Shown here in pieces: positions 30,011-36,687 of a stretch of 36,687 nucleotides of DNA. Both the position numbers and the translations under genes were made by a program. Origin of the DNA: Clostridiales bacterium (GTDB taxonomy: Bacteria > Bacillota > Clostridia > Lachnospirales > Lachnospiraceae); contig JAHZAT010000103.1 in assembly GCA_019423795.1 (NCBI GenBank), forward strand, positions 1 through 36,687, written 5' to 3'. A model generated the notes under the pieces. It saw only the letters and a list, made by a program, of their open reading frames with translations. It was not told the DNA's origin and did not search any database. Within the stretch, counting starts at the first letter, position 1. Each line of letters opens with the position of its first letter.

Positions 30011-30925
30011 ATGGCAGAAAATAAAGTTCAATTAACAAAAAAAGATAGATTATCTGTAGCATTACGTTCTACTTTCCTTCAGGGTTCTTGGAACTATGAA
30101 CGTATGCAGAATGGTGGTTGGTGTTTCGCAATGATCCCAGCTATCAAGAAATTATACACAAACAAAGAAGATCAGATCGCAGCGTTAAAACGTCATCTGG
30201 AATTCTTCAACACACATCCTTATGTAGCATCTCCAGTAATTGGTGTTACACTGGCTCTGGAAGAAGATAAAGCAAACGGAGCACCTGTAGAAGACAGTGC
30301 GATCCAGGGTGTTAAAGTCGGAATGATGGGACCTTTAGCTGGTGTTGGTGATCCAGTATTCTGGTTCACAGCAAGACCTATCCTTGGAGCTTTAGGAGCT
30401 TCCCTTGCAATGGGTGGAAGTATCCTTGGACCAATCTTATTCTTCGTATTATGGAATGTAATTCGTTGGGCATTCATGTGGTATACACAGGAATTTGGTT
30501 ACAATGTAGGAACAAAGATCACAGAAGACTTATCAGGTGGATTACTTCAGAAAGTAACAAAAGGAGCATCTATCCTTGGTATGTTCGTCCTTGGTGCCTT
30601 GATCGAACGTTGGGTAAGTATCAACTTTACACCTGTAGTATCTAAGGTTACATTAAGTAAAGGAGCTTACATCGATTGGGCTAAACTTCCAGCAGGAGCA
30701 GAAGGAATCAAAACAGCATTAACACAGCAGGCATCCGGTATGGCACTTGATCCAACAAAAGTTACAACTCTTCAGGATAACTTAAACTCATTGATTCCTG
30801 GATTTGTACCATTACTGCTAACACTGTTATGCATGTGGTTATTAAAGAAAAACGTTTCTCCAATCATCATCATCATCGCATTATTTATTATTGGTATTGG
30901 TGGACACGTTATCGGATTATTATAA
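30011..30925 (+). CDS. manZ: PTS mannose-class EIID membrane component
   Basis: A 304-residue membrane protein, the partner of EIIC and unique to the mannose family. Signatures include LRSTFLQGSWNYERMQNGGW (about residues 17-36), HLEFFNTHPYVASPVIGVTLALEE, and KVGMMGPLAGVGDPVFWFT, all typical of ManZ. Several hydrophobic segments fill the second half, ending SPIIIIIALFIIGIGGHVIGLL. A TTG at 29987 is in frame, but GGAGG (29998-30002) eight bases before the ATG at 30011 decides. A GC-rich terminator closes the manXYZ unit. Confidence 0.94.
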   Translation: MAENKVQLTKKDRLSVALRSTFLQGSWNYERMQNGGWCFAMIPAIKKLYTNKEDQIAALKRHLEFFNTHPYVASPVIGVTLALEEDKANGAPVEDSAIQGVKVGMMGPLAGVGDPVFWFTARPILGALGASLAMGGSILGPILFFVLWNVIRWAFMWYTQEFGYNVGTKITEDLSGGLLQKVTKGASILGMFVLGALIERWVSINFTPVVSKVTLSKGAYIDWAKLPAGAEGIKTALTQQASGMALDPTKVTTLQDNLNSLIPGFVPLLLTLLCMWLLKKNVSPIIIIIALFIIGIGGHVIGLL

Positions 30926-30951
30926 GAGATGATCTAGCACATATACAAAAG

Positions 30952-30973
30952 GCCCGGAAGTCCGGGCTTTTTG
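30952..30973 (+). terminator. Intrinsic terminator after manZ
   Basis: GC-rich stem GCCCGG / CCGGGC with an AAGT loop and five T. Confidence 0.88.
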
Positions 30974-31027
30974 CTTATATAAGAAGAATATAAAAAATAT
31001 ATCGGTAAGAATGAACGAAAAGTCATC

Positions 31028-31056
31028 TTGTATAAGCAAAGAAAATTGTATAGAAT
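31028..31056 (+). promoter_or_regulatory. Candidate promoter for the DUF956-manA genes
   Basis: TTGTAT (31028-31033), a 17-base spacer and TAGAAT (31051-31056). If used, the DUF956 and manA genes escape control by the RAT switches. Confidence 0.45.
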
Positions 31057-31092
31057 AAATAAAGAAGAACCTACAGAATCGGAGGAAAGCTT

Positions 31093-31479
31093 ATGGCACA
31101 ATCAATTAATACAAGAGTTGATGTTGTTGTGGAAGCAACATCGTATCAGGGACTTACAAACTATGGAAAGATCATGGTTGGAGACAAAGGATTTGAATTC
31201 TTTAATACAAGAAATGTCAATGATTATATTCAGATTCCATGGGAAGAAGTTGATTATGTGATCGCATCTGTGATGTTTAAAGGAAAGAAAATCCCACGTT
31301 ATGCGATCCAGACAAAGAAAAATGGAACATTTTCATTTTCATCAAAAGAACCTAAGAAAGTGTTGCGTGCGATCAACCAGTATATACCATCCGAACGTCT
31401 GGTGCGTTCTTTAAGCTTTTTTGATGTATTGAAACGTAATTTTATGCCATCAAAGAAGAATGCGAAGATTAAAAAATAA
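31093..31479 (+). CDS. DUF956 family protein (ManO-like, mannose PTS-associated)
   Basis: A 128-residue cytoplasmic protein matching the DUF956 family by its opening SINTRVDVVVEATSYQGLTNYGKIMVGDKGFEFFN and IPWEEVDYVIASV. The same family is regularly encoded directly behind mannose-class PTS genes in Firmicutes, where it is called ManO in some lactobacilli. Its biochemical role is not established; a regulatory or modulatory role on the PTS has been suggested. GGAGG lies seven bases before the ATG. A terminator and a candidate promoter separate it from manZ. The manA frame follows 43 bases on. Confidence 0.85.
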   Translation: MAQSINTRVDVVVEATSYQGLTNYGKIMVGDKGFEFFNTRNVNDYIQIPWEEVDYVIASVMFKGKKIPRYAIQTKKNGTFSFSSKEPKKVLRAINQYIPSERLVRSLSFFDVLKRNFMPSKKNAKIKK

Positions 31480-31522
31480 ATGTAATTTTTGGAGTTACAA
31501 GGTAAAGAAGGAGAAGATGGCT

Positions 31523-32458
31523 ATGGGACATATTTTAAGAATGAATCCAGTTTTTAAAGAAATGATCTGGGGTGGAACAAAATTAAAAGATATTTATGGA
31601 TATGAGATTCCGAGTGATCACACAGGAGAGTGTTGGGCAATTTCTGCACATAAGAATGGAGATTGTACGATCGCAGATGGAGAATATAAAGGAAAAACAT
31701 TATCCTGGTTATTTGAAAACCACAGAGAATTATTTGGAAATATCGAAGGAGACCAGTTCCCATTACTTGTAAAGATCATTGACGCGAAAAATGACCTGTC
31801 TGTACAGGTGCATCCAGACGATGTGTATGCGAAGGAACATGAGAATTCTTTAGGAAAGACAGAATGTTGGTTTGTTCTTCAAGCGGATGAAGAAACAAAG
31901 ATGGTCATGGGACACCATGCAAAGACAAAAGATGAATTCGTCAAAGCGATCGAGAATGATGATTATGACAATCTGTTAAATTCATTCAAGATCAAAGCAG
32001 GAGATTTCTTCTATATTCCATCTGGAACATTACATGCGATCTGCAGCGGATCGCTGATCTATGAAGCACAACAGTCTTCTGATATTACATATCGTGTTTA
32101 TGATTATCATAGAAAAGATGCGGATGGAAATGAAAGGCAGCTTCATGTACAGCAATCTATTGATGTGACAAATGTACCAGCAGATATTGATCAGAACAAA
32201 GAATTTCCGCAGACAATTCTTGAGAATGGTACAAAGACAAGATATGTTGACAGTGAATTCTTTAAAGTGGATCGTTATCAGTTGAATGGAAAAAATGTGA
32301 TCAAGAATGACGAACCATTTATGATGGTAAGCATCATAGAGGGAACAGGAATTTTTGAAGGAAATGAAGTAAAGAAAGGTGATCATTTTGTAATCTGTTC
32401 CGATCAGAAAGAAGTTACTTTTGATGGAGATATGGAAGTCATGATTTCCACATTATGA
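31523..32458 (+). CDS. manA: Mannose-6-phosphate isomerase, class I
   Basis: A 311-residue zinc enzyme interconverting mannose-6-phosphate and fructose-6-phosphate, which would feed sugar from the adjacent PTS into glycolysis. The opening LRMNPVFKEMIWGGTKLKDI matches the short Bacillus-type ManA. Zinc ligands appear in LSVQVHPDDVYAKEHE (His), GKTECWFVL (Glu) and YIPSGTLHAICSG (His). The length equals the 310-320 residues of that group rather than the 390 of E. coli. Two starts compete: ATG 31517 is only three bases from AAGGAG, and ATG 31523 is nine bases away; I prefer the latter. Sequence upstream of 31517 overlaps the preceding gene and is not conserved-looking. Confidence 0.93.
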   Translation: MGHILRMNPVFKEMIWGGTKLKDIYGYEIPSDHTGECWAISAHKNGDCTIADGEYKGKTLSWLFENHRELFGNIEGDQFPLLVKIIDAKNDLSVQVHPDDVYAKEHENSLGKTECWFVLQADEETKMVMGHHAKTKDEFVKAIENDDYDNLLNSFKIKAGDFFYIPSGTLHAICSGSLIYEAQQSSDITYRVYDYHRKDADGNERQLHVQQSIDVTNVPADIDQNKEFPQTILENGTKTRYVDSEFFKVDRYQLNGKNVIKNDEPFMMVSIIEGTGIFEGNEVKKGDHFVICSDQKEVTFDGDMEVMISTL

Positions 32459-32516
32459 TCATGACCATAATAAATAAAGAAGGATTATAAGAATATATAG
32501 AATAAGGAAGTTTTAT

Positions 32517-34607
32517 ATGAAGGAAACAGGAAAGGTATTTGGCGTCTTGCAAAGAGTCGGACGTGCATTTATGCTTCCGATCGCTGTTTTGCCAGTTGCA
32601 GGTCTTTTGCTTGGAATTGGACGATCTTTGACAAATGAAACAATGCTTCGGGCCTACCATCTGATGAAGATCATGGGTCCGGGGACTATTTTGTATGGAG
32701 TAATTAAAGTTGGAAGTGATTGTGGAAGTATTATATTTGGCAATCTTCCGTTGATATTTGCAATGGGAGTTTCAATTGGGATGGCAAAGGCAGAGAAAGC
32801 GGTAGCAGCATTATCAGGGGCATTGTCTTTTTTCGTTATGCACGAAGCTATTTCATCGATGTTATCATTGTATGGTGATACATATACAATGCATGCGGGA
32901 GCAACGGATCAGATTCTTGGAATAACATCACTGCAGTTAGGTGTATTTGGAGGAATTCTTGTCGGACTTGGTGTCGGGTATCTTCATAACCGTTTTTATA
33001 AAATAAAACTTCCAGAAGTTTTATCGTTTTTTGGTGGGACAAGGGCAGTGCCGGTTATTTGTACCATTGTATATGTTGGAGTTGGAATATTAATGTTCTT
33101 TATCTGGCCTCCGATCCAGAATCTGATGTATTCCATTGGAGGAATTGTGAGAGCTTCAGGCTATTTAGGGACGTTTATTTATGGAGTGATGGAACGTGCA
33201 TTGATCCCATTTGGACTTCATCATGTATTTTATCTCCCGTTCTGGCAGACATCGCTAGGTGGAACGATGGAAGTTGCTGGGAAAATGATCGATGGGGCAC
33301 AAAATATCTTTTTTGCTCAATTAGCAGATCCAGCAACAACACATTTTAATGTGGAAGCAACAAGATTTATGGCAGGAAAATTCCCATTGATGATCTTTGG
33401 ATTGCCAGGAGCGGCATTTGCAATTTACCGTTGTGCCAGACCTGAACAGAGAAAAGTTGTCGGTGGACTTATGATTTCAGCAGCATTAACATCAATGCTC
33501 ACAGGAATTACGGAACCGTTGGAATTTACATTTTTATTTATTGCACCTGGATTATATGGAATACATTGTGTTTTTGCAGGACTTGCATATATGATGATGC
33601 ATGTATTGAAGATTACAGTTGGATTAACATTTTCTGGAGGGCTTATCGATCTGTTCTTTTTTGGAATCATGCAAGGACAAGAAAAAACAAACTGGATGAT
33701 GGTCATTCCACTGGGAATTGTTTATTTCATAGTGTATTATTTCTTATTCCATTTTCTGATTTTGAAATTTGATATCAAAACACCAGGAAGGGAAGAAGAA
33801 CCAGCACAAGAATATGAAGAAGAGCCAGAATATGAATACAGAGAAGATTTTTCAGAAGAATTATTAGCAAAGATCGCAGCGGGACTTGGAGGCAAAAAGA
33901 ATATCGGTGATATTGACTGTTGTGTTACAAGACTTCGATGTGGACTGAAAGATATAAGTTTGGTGGATGATGCCATGATCAAAGAAACAGGATCAAGGGG
34001 AATTTTGAAACGAGGAAACAGCATTCAGATCATTTATGGTCCATATGTAACAGTGCTAAAATCAGAACTGGAAGATTATTTAAGGACAAGACGAGCAAAG
34101 AAAGAAATCAAACAATTACTAAAAGAAAATACACATTCCAAAGATAAAATGCAACAGGAAAGTATCGCCTGTCCGATCAAAGGATGTGTGATCGAACTAG
34201 AAGAAGTTGGAGATGAGGCATTTTCTGGTGGAATGTTAGGGGAAGGCTTTGCAGTTAAACCAGAAGAAGGAAAACTATATGCACCAGTAGATGGGATCAT
34301 CGCAGCAGTGTTTAGGACAAAACATGCCCTTGCTATGGAATCCAAAGATGGAGCAGAAGTTTTGATACATCTTGGGCTTGATACAGTAAAGCGAGGTGGA
34401 AAAGGCTTCTATATGAAAGTAGAAGCTGGTCAGAAAGTAAAAAAAGGAGAGCTCATCTGTGAGTTCGACTTAGAAGATATGAGAGTAGATGGATATGTTA
34501 TGACGACTCCGGTAGTTATCAGTAATAATGCGGAATACGCAAGTATTTCATTGAAACATATTGGAGAGTGTAACGTAGGGGAAGAAATACTGACCCTTTA
34601 TAAATAG
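32517..34607 (+). CDS. PTS glucose-superfamily EIICBA (single-chain glucose/GlcNAc/maltose-type permease)
   Basis: A 696-residue membrane protein combining all PTS sugar-specific domains. EIIC (about 1-420) has about ten hydrophobic segments and family motifs FMLPIAVLPVAGLLLGIG, ERALIPFGLHHVFYLPFW and GITEPLEFTFLFIAP. A Glu/Pro-rich linker (about 425-440) leads to EIIB (about 445-525), with the phosphorylated cysteine in DIDCCVTRLRCGL. Two cysteines stand side by side at 468-469, where most relatives have one preceded by Ala. EIIA (about 540-696) has LYAPVDG, a helper His in KHALAMES and the active His618 in VLIHLGLDTV. Substrate could be glucose, N-acetylglucosamine or a disaccharide. AAGGAAG precedes the ATG; manA ends 58 bases upstream. 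An extensive hairpin terminator follows. Confidence 0.92.
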   Translation: MKETGKVFGVLQRVGRAFMLPIAVLPVAGLLLGIGRSLTNETMLRAYHLMKIMGPGTILYGVIKVGSDCGSIIFGNLPLIFAMGVSIGMAKAEKAVAALSGALSFFVMHEAISSMLSLYGDTYTMHAGATDQILGITSLQLGVFGGILVGLGVGYLHNRFYKIKLPEVLSFFGGTRAVPVICTIVYVGVGILMFFIWPPIQNLMYSIGGIVRASGYLGTFIYGVMERALIPFGLHHVFYLPFWQTSLGGTMEVAGKMIDGAQNIFFAQLADPATTHFNVEATRFMAGKFPLMIFGLPGAAFAIYRCARPEQRKVVGGLMISAALTSMLTGITEPLEFTFLFIAPGLYGIHCVFAGLAYMMMHVLKITVGLTFSGGLIDLFFFGIMQGQEKTNWMMVIPLGIVYFIVYYFLFHFLILKFDIKTPGREEEPAQEYEEEPEYEYREDFSEELLAKIAAGLGGKKNIGDIDCCVTRLRCGLKDISLVDDAMIKETGSRGILKRGNSIQIIYGPYVTVLKSELEDYLRTRRAKKEIKQLLKENTHSKDKMQQESIACPIKGCVIELEEVGDEAFSGGMLGEGFAVKPEEGKLYAPVDGIIAAVFRTKHALAMESKDGAEVLIHLGLDTVKRGGKGFYMKVEAGQKVKKGELICEFDLEDMRVDGYVMTTPVVISNNAEYASISLKHIGECNVGEEILTLYK

Positions 34608-34647
34608 GTAACTATAAAATTAAATATAGATACAATTCTTAAACTTA

Positions 34648-34704
34648 AAAAGAAAGAATGTATTTATGATCGATATCAGATCATAAGATGCATTCTTTCT
34701 TTTT
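34648..34704 (+). terminator. Large intrinsic terminator after the EIICBA gene
   Basis: Outer stem AAAAGAAAGAATG / CATTCTTTCTTTT (34648-34660 with 34691-34703), inner stem TATGATC / GATCATA around 34665-34685, ending in a T-run. Confidence 0.85.
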
Positions 34705-34706
34705 AC

Positions 34707-34735
34707 TTGCAGACAAAAAACTACCGTAGTAAAAT
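34707..34735 (+). promoter_or_regulatory. Candidate promoter for the EamA-family gene
   Basis: TTGCAG (34707-34712), a 17-base spacer and TAAAAT (34730-34735). Confidence 0.45.
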
Positions 34736-34773
34736 AAATTCAATATGCTAACGAAAGAGAAGGTTTGAAAAGT

Positions 34774-35655
34774 ATGAAAAAAGAACAGATCAAAGGATCA
34801 TTATCATTATTTTTAGCTGCGATCATATGGGGCGCTGCATTTGTTGCACAAAGTGTTGGAATGGATTATGTTGGACCATTTACATTTAATTGTGTTCGTA
34901 CATTGATCGGAGGCATTGTATTGATTCCGTGTATTGCGTTTCTAAACAGAGGAAAAGTAAGGAAGAAAACAAACTTCACGGAGAAAAAGAGATTGCTATT
35001 AGGCGGAATCTGTTGCGGAGTCGCATTAGCTACAGGAAGCACCTTGCAGCAATTTGGAATCATGTATACAACTGTAGGAAAAGCAGGATTTATTACAGCA
35101 TTTTATATTATCATTGTTCCAATTTTGGGATTATTTTTAGGAAAAAAGTGCGGATTATCCGTCTGGATCAGCGTTGTGATCGCACTTGCAGGACTTTATT
35201 TTTTATGCATTACGGACGGATTTTCGATTGGAAAAGGGGATATCTATGTATTTTTAGGTGCAATTGCATTTTCGATTCATATTTTAGTGATCGATTATTT
35301 TACACAATTTAATGATGGAGTGAAAATGTCATGTATTCAGTTTTTTATCTGCGGGATTCTTTGTTTTGTTCCAATGATGCTTTTTGAACATCCGGAGATC
35401 AGCATGATCTTACTTGCATGGAAACCAATCTTATATGCAGGAGTGATGTCATGTGGAGTTGCTTATACATTACAGATCGTGGGGCAGAAGAATATGAATC
35501 CTACGGTAGCATCGTTGATCCTTAGTCTGGAATCTGTGACCTCTGTGATCGCTGGATTTTTGGTACTGCATCAGAATTTGAGCCATAGAGAGTTGATAGG
35601 GTGTGGGTTAATGTTTATAGCGATCGTATTGGCACAACTTCCACAGAAAATTTAA
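34774..35655 (+). CDS. EamA-family (DMT superfamily) transporter
   Basis: A 293-residue inner-membrane protein with about ten hydrophobic segments in two EamA repeats: residues about 8-135 (SLSLFLAAIIWGAAFVAQSVG at the start, then GGICCGVALATGSTLQQFGI and GKAGFITAFYIIIVPILGLFL) and about 150-293 (GDIYVFLGAIAFSIHILVID, then VASLILSLESVTSVIAGFLVLHQNL). Members export amino acids, purines or other metabolites, and the substrate cannot be told here. The ATG at 34774 is preferred to the in-frame TTG at 34765; AGAAGG lies ten bases before it. It is monocistronic, and a new promoter for the pheS leader starts at its stop codon. Confidence 0.9.
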   Translation: MKKEQIKGSLSLFLAAIIWGAAFVAQSVGMDYVGPFTFNCVRTLIGGIVLIPCIAFLNRGKVRKKTNFTEKKRLLLGGICCGVALATGSTLQQFGIMYTTVGKAGFITAFYIIIVPILGLFLGKKCGLSVWISVVIALAGLYFLCITDGFSIGKGDIYVFLGAIAFSIHILVIDYFTQFNDGVKMSCIQFFICGILCFVPMMLFEHPEISMILLAWKPILYAGVMSCGVAYTLQIVGQKNMNPTVASLILSLESVTSVIAGFLVLHQNLSHRELIGCGLMFIAIVLAQLPQKI

Positions 35656-35685
35656 TTGACAAATGCCATAAGAATGTTATAGAAT
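35656..35685 (+). promoter_or_regulatory. Promoter of the pheS T-box transcript
   Basis: A perfect TTGACA (35656-35661). The -10 reads as TAGAAT (35680-35685, 18-base spacer) or TATAGA (35678-35683, 16-base spacer). The -35 box begins immediately after the EamA gene stop. Confidence 0.6.
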
Positions 35686-35697
35686 AATAACGTTAAA

Positions 35698-35935
35698 GGC
35701 ATTGATGGTGCACAGTAAGAAACCAAAAGTTTCCGAATTTCACACCGTAGCTGTATCTTTGAATGTGATGCAATGTCATTTAAGCATCAGTAGGAGATAA
35801 CGGAGTCTGCCCGTTACGCAGAGACTTAAGTGCTTATGGTAATTAAGAAGACGTTTAACGATACCATAGGAATTAGGGTGGTACCGCGAGTATATAACAA
35901 GAACTCGTCCCTTTGCGGACGGGTTCTTTTTCTTT
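35698..35935 (+). promoter_or_regulatory. T-box leader controlling pheS
   Basis: A tRNA-sensing leader upstream of phenylalanyl-tRNA synthetase; uncharged tRNA-Phe should stabilise the antiterminator. The T-box motif AGGGTGGTACCGCG is at 35875-35888. Stem III is TATGGTA / TACCATA. A Stem IIA/B pseudoknot is visible as AACGG / CCGTT interlocked with GTCTGC / GCAGAGAC. Stem I contains AGTAAGAA (35714-35721) opposite CGAATTTCA (35734-35742). The specifier there is TTC (35739-35741) or the overlapping TTT, both Phe codons. The upper part of Stem I is only GAAAC-CAAAA-GTTTC, so the distal AG-bulge and T-loop module appears to be missing. The terminator is listed separately. Confidence 0.92.
35899..35935 (+). 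terminator. T-box regulated terminator before pheS
   Basis: Stem AAGAACTCGTCC / GGACGGGTTCTT (one G-U pair), loop CTTTGC and a T-rich tail. The left arm includes the CGTCC that would pair with the T-box AGGG in the antiterminator form. Confidence 0.92.
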
Positions 35936-36011
35936 TATTTAAATATACAGAAAAAGAAAAATGAACCTGATCCGAGAATATAGAAAAGATCAATAAAGGA
36001 GAACTAAGCAG

Positions 36012-36687
36012 ATGAAAGAGAGATTAGAGGCAATCAAGAAAGCTGCCTTGGAGAAAATCGAGCAAGCAGATGCAATGGAGAGCTTAAATGATATCCGTGT
36101 ATCTGTACTGGGTAAAAAAGGTGAATTAACTCAGGTATTAAAAGGAATGAAAGACGTAGCCAAAGAAGAACGTCCGATCGTTGGACAGATGGTTAACGAT
36201 ACCAGAGCAGTCATCGAAGAAGCATTAGAAAAAGAGATGACTTTATTAAAGAAAAAAGTCCGTGAAGAGAAAATGAAACGTGAAGTCATCGACGTTACAT
36301 TACCTGGAAAAACTCATGAAAAAGGACATCGTCATCCAAACCAGATCGCGCTGGAAGATTTAGAAAGAGTATTTATCGGTATGGGATACGAAGTTGTAGA
36401 AGGACCAGAAGTAGAATACGATAAATACAACTTTGAAATGTTAAATATTCCTGCAAATCATCCTGCAAAAGATGAACAAGATACATTCTATATCAACAAA
36501 GATATCGTGTTAAGAACACAGACATCTCCTGTACAGGCTCGTATCATGGAAACAGGACAGATGCCAATCCGTATGATCGCACCTGGACGTGTATTCCGTT
36601 CTGATGAAGTTGACGCAACACATTCTCCATCTTTCCATCAGGTAGAAGGATTAGTTGTAGATAAAGGAATCACATTTGCAGACTTAA
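36012..36687 (+). CDS. pheS: Phenylalanyl-tRNA synthetase alpha subunit, 5' part (runs off the window)
   Basis: The first 225 codons of PheS, which with PheT attaches phenylalanine to tRNA-Phe. The N-terminal coiled-coil arm spans about residues 1-90, with SVLGKKGELTQVLKGMKDV as the usual conserved start. The class II catalytic core follows with GHRHPNQIALEDLERVFIGMGYEVVEGPEVE, HPAKDEQDTFY, LRTQTSPVQAR and the motif 2 region RVFRSDEVDATHSPSFHQVEG. The frame is open to the last base, so the gene is cut by the window edge, not damaged. GGAG lies ten bases before the ATG. The T-box leader upstream supports the assignment; pheT is expected next. Confidence 0.95.
   Translation, partial: MKERLEAIKKAALEKIEQADAMESLNDIRVSVLGKKGELTQVLKGMKDVAKEERPIVGQMVNDTRAVIEEALEKEMTLLKKKVREEKMKREVIDVTLPGKTHEKGHRHPNQIALEDLERVFIGMGYEVVEGPEVEYDKYNFEMLNIPANHPAKDEQDTFYINKDIVLRTQTSPVQARIMETGQMPIRMIAPGRVFRSDEVDATHSPSFHQVEGLVVDKGITFADL

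Noticed and set aside
31028..31261. 77-codon plus-strand frame overlapping the DUF956 start
   Set aside because: Out of frame with the DUF956 gene, which has a clear GGAGG and family match.
34608..34773. A third RAT element or control switch around the EIICBA gene
   Set aside because: Neither this gap nor 32459-32516 contains GGATTGTTACT-like sequence; only a normal terminator and a promoter are seen.

Overview
The window looks like chromosomal DNA from a low-GC, spore-forming anaerobic Firmicute, most likely a Lachnospiraceae member (an Anaerostipes-like genome would fit, but I cannot assign a species from sequence alone). The grounds are strong AGGAGG ribosome-binding sites, AT-rich third positions, a forespore sigma factor (SigG), a small acid-soluble spore protein, AddAB instead of RecBCD, a PPi-type phosphofructokinase and a T-box leader before pheS. 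I see no insertion sequence, prophage, tRNA, rRNA or CRISPR array.

Layout. 1-4843: a secreted Ig-like (BIG2) protein, a methionine-type ABC importer (metQ, metN, metI), an acidic lipoprotein, and a convergent membrane-anchored FMN-bind-like protein. 4844-12681: addB-addA, then a small spore protein and a ThiE/TenI-like protein in tight succession. 12682-17524: cardiolipin synthase, a YqeM-like methyltransferase, the redox chaperone Hsp33 and a secreted fibronectin-III protein. 17587-22507: an Asp-rich membrane-anchored protein (minus), rpiA, a Gfo/Idh/MocA oxidoreductase, a CorA transporter, sigG (minus) and an amino-acid-binding lipoprotein. 22588-26704: an M24 aminopeptidase (minus), phosphofructokinase and a YihY-type membrane protein (minus).

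26705-34607 is the most interesting region, a sugar-uptake locus. A LicT-type antiterminator gene is preceded by one RAT/terminator switch and followed by a second, nearly identical one. The second sits directly ahead of a complete mannose-class PTS (EIIAB, EIIC, EIID). A DUF956 protein, mannose-6-phosphate isomerase and a single-chain glucose-superfamily EIICBA follow. My reading is that LicT antiterminates both its own transcript and the mannose-class PTS transcript. Imported sugar phosphate would then pass through ManA to fructose-6-phosphate and on to the phosphofructokinase encoded about 1.3 kb upstream of licT.

34608-36687: an EamA-family exporter, then a T-box leader with a clear T-box motif and terminator but an apparently shortened Stem I, then the start of pheS, which runs off the window edge.

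Most transcription units end in visible hairpin-T-tract terminators, several shared by convergent genes. Good sigma-A-type promoters can be read ahead of most operons. They also help choose starts: for addB the promoter -10 box overlaps the longest possible start codon.
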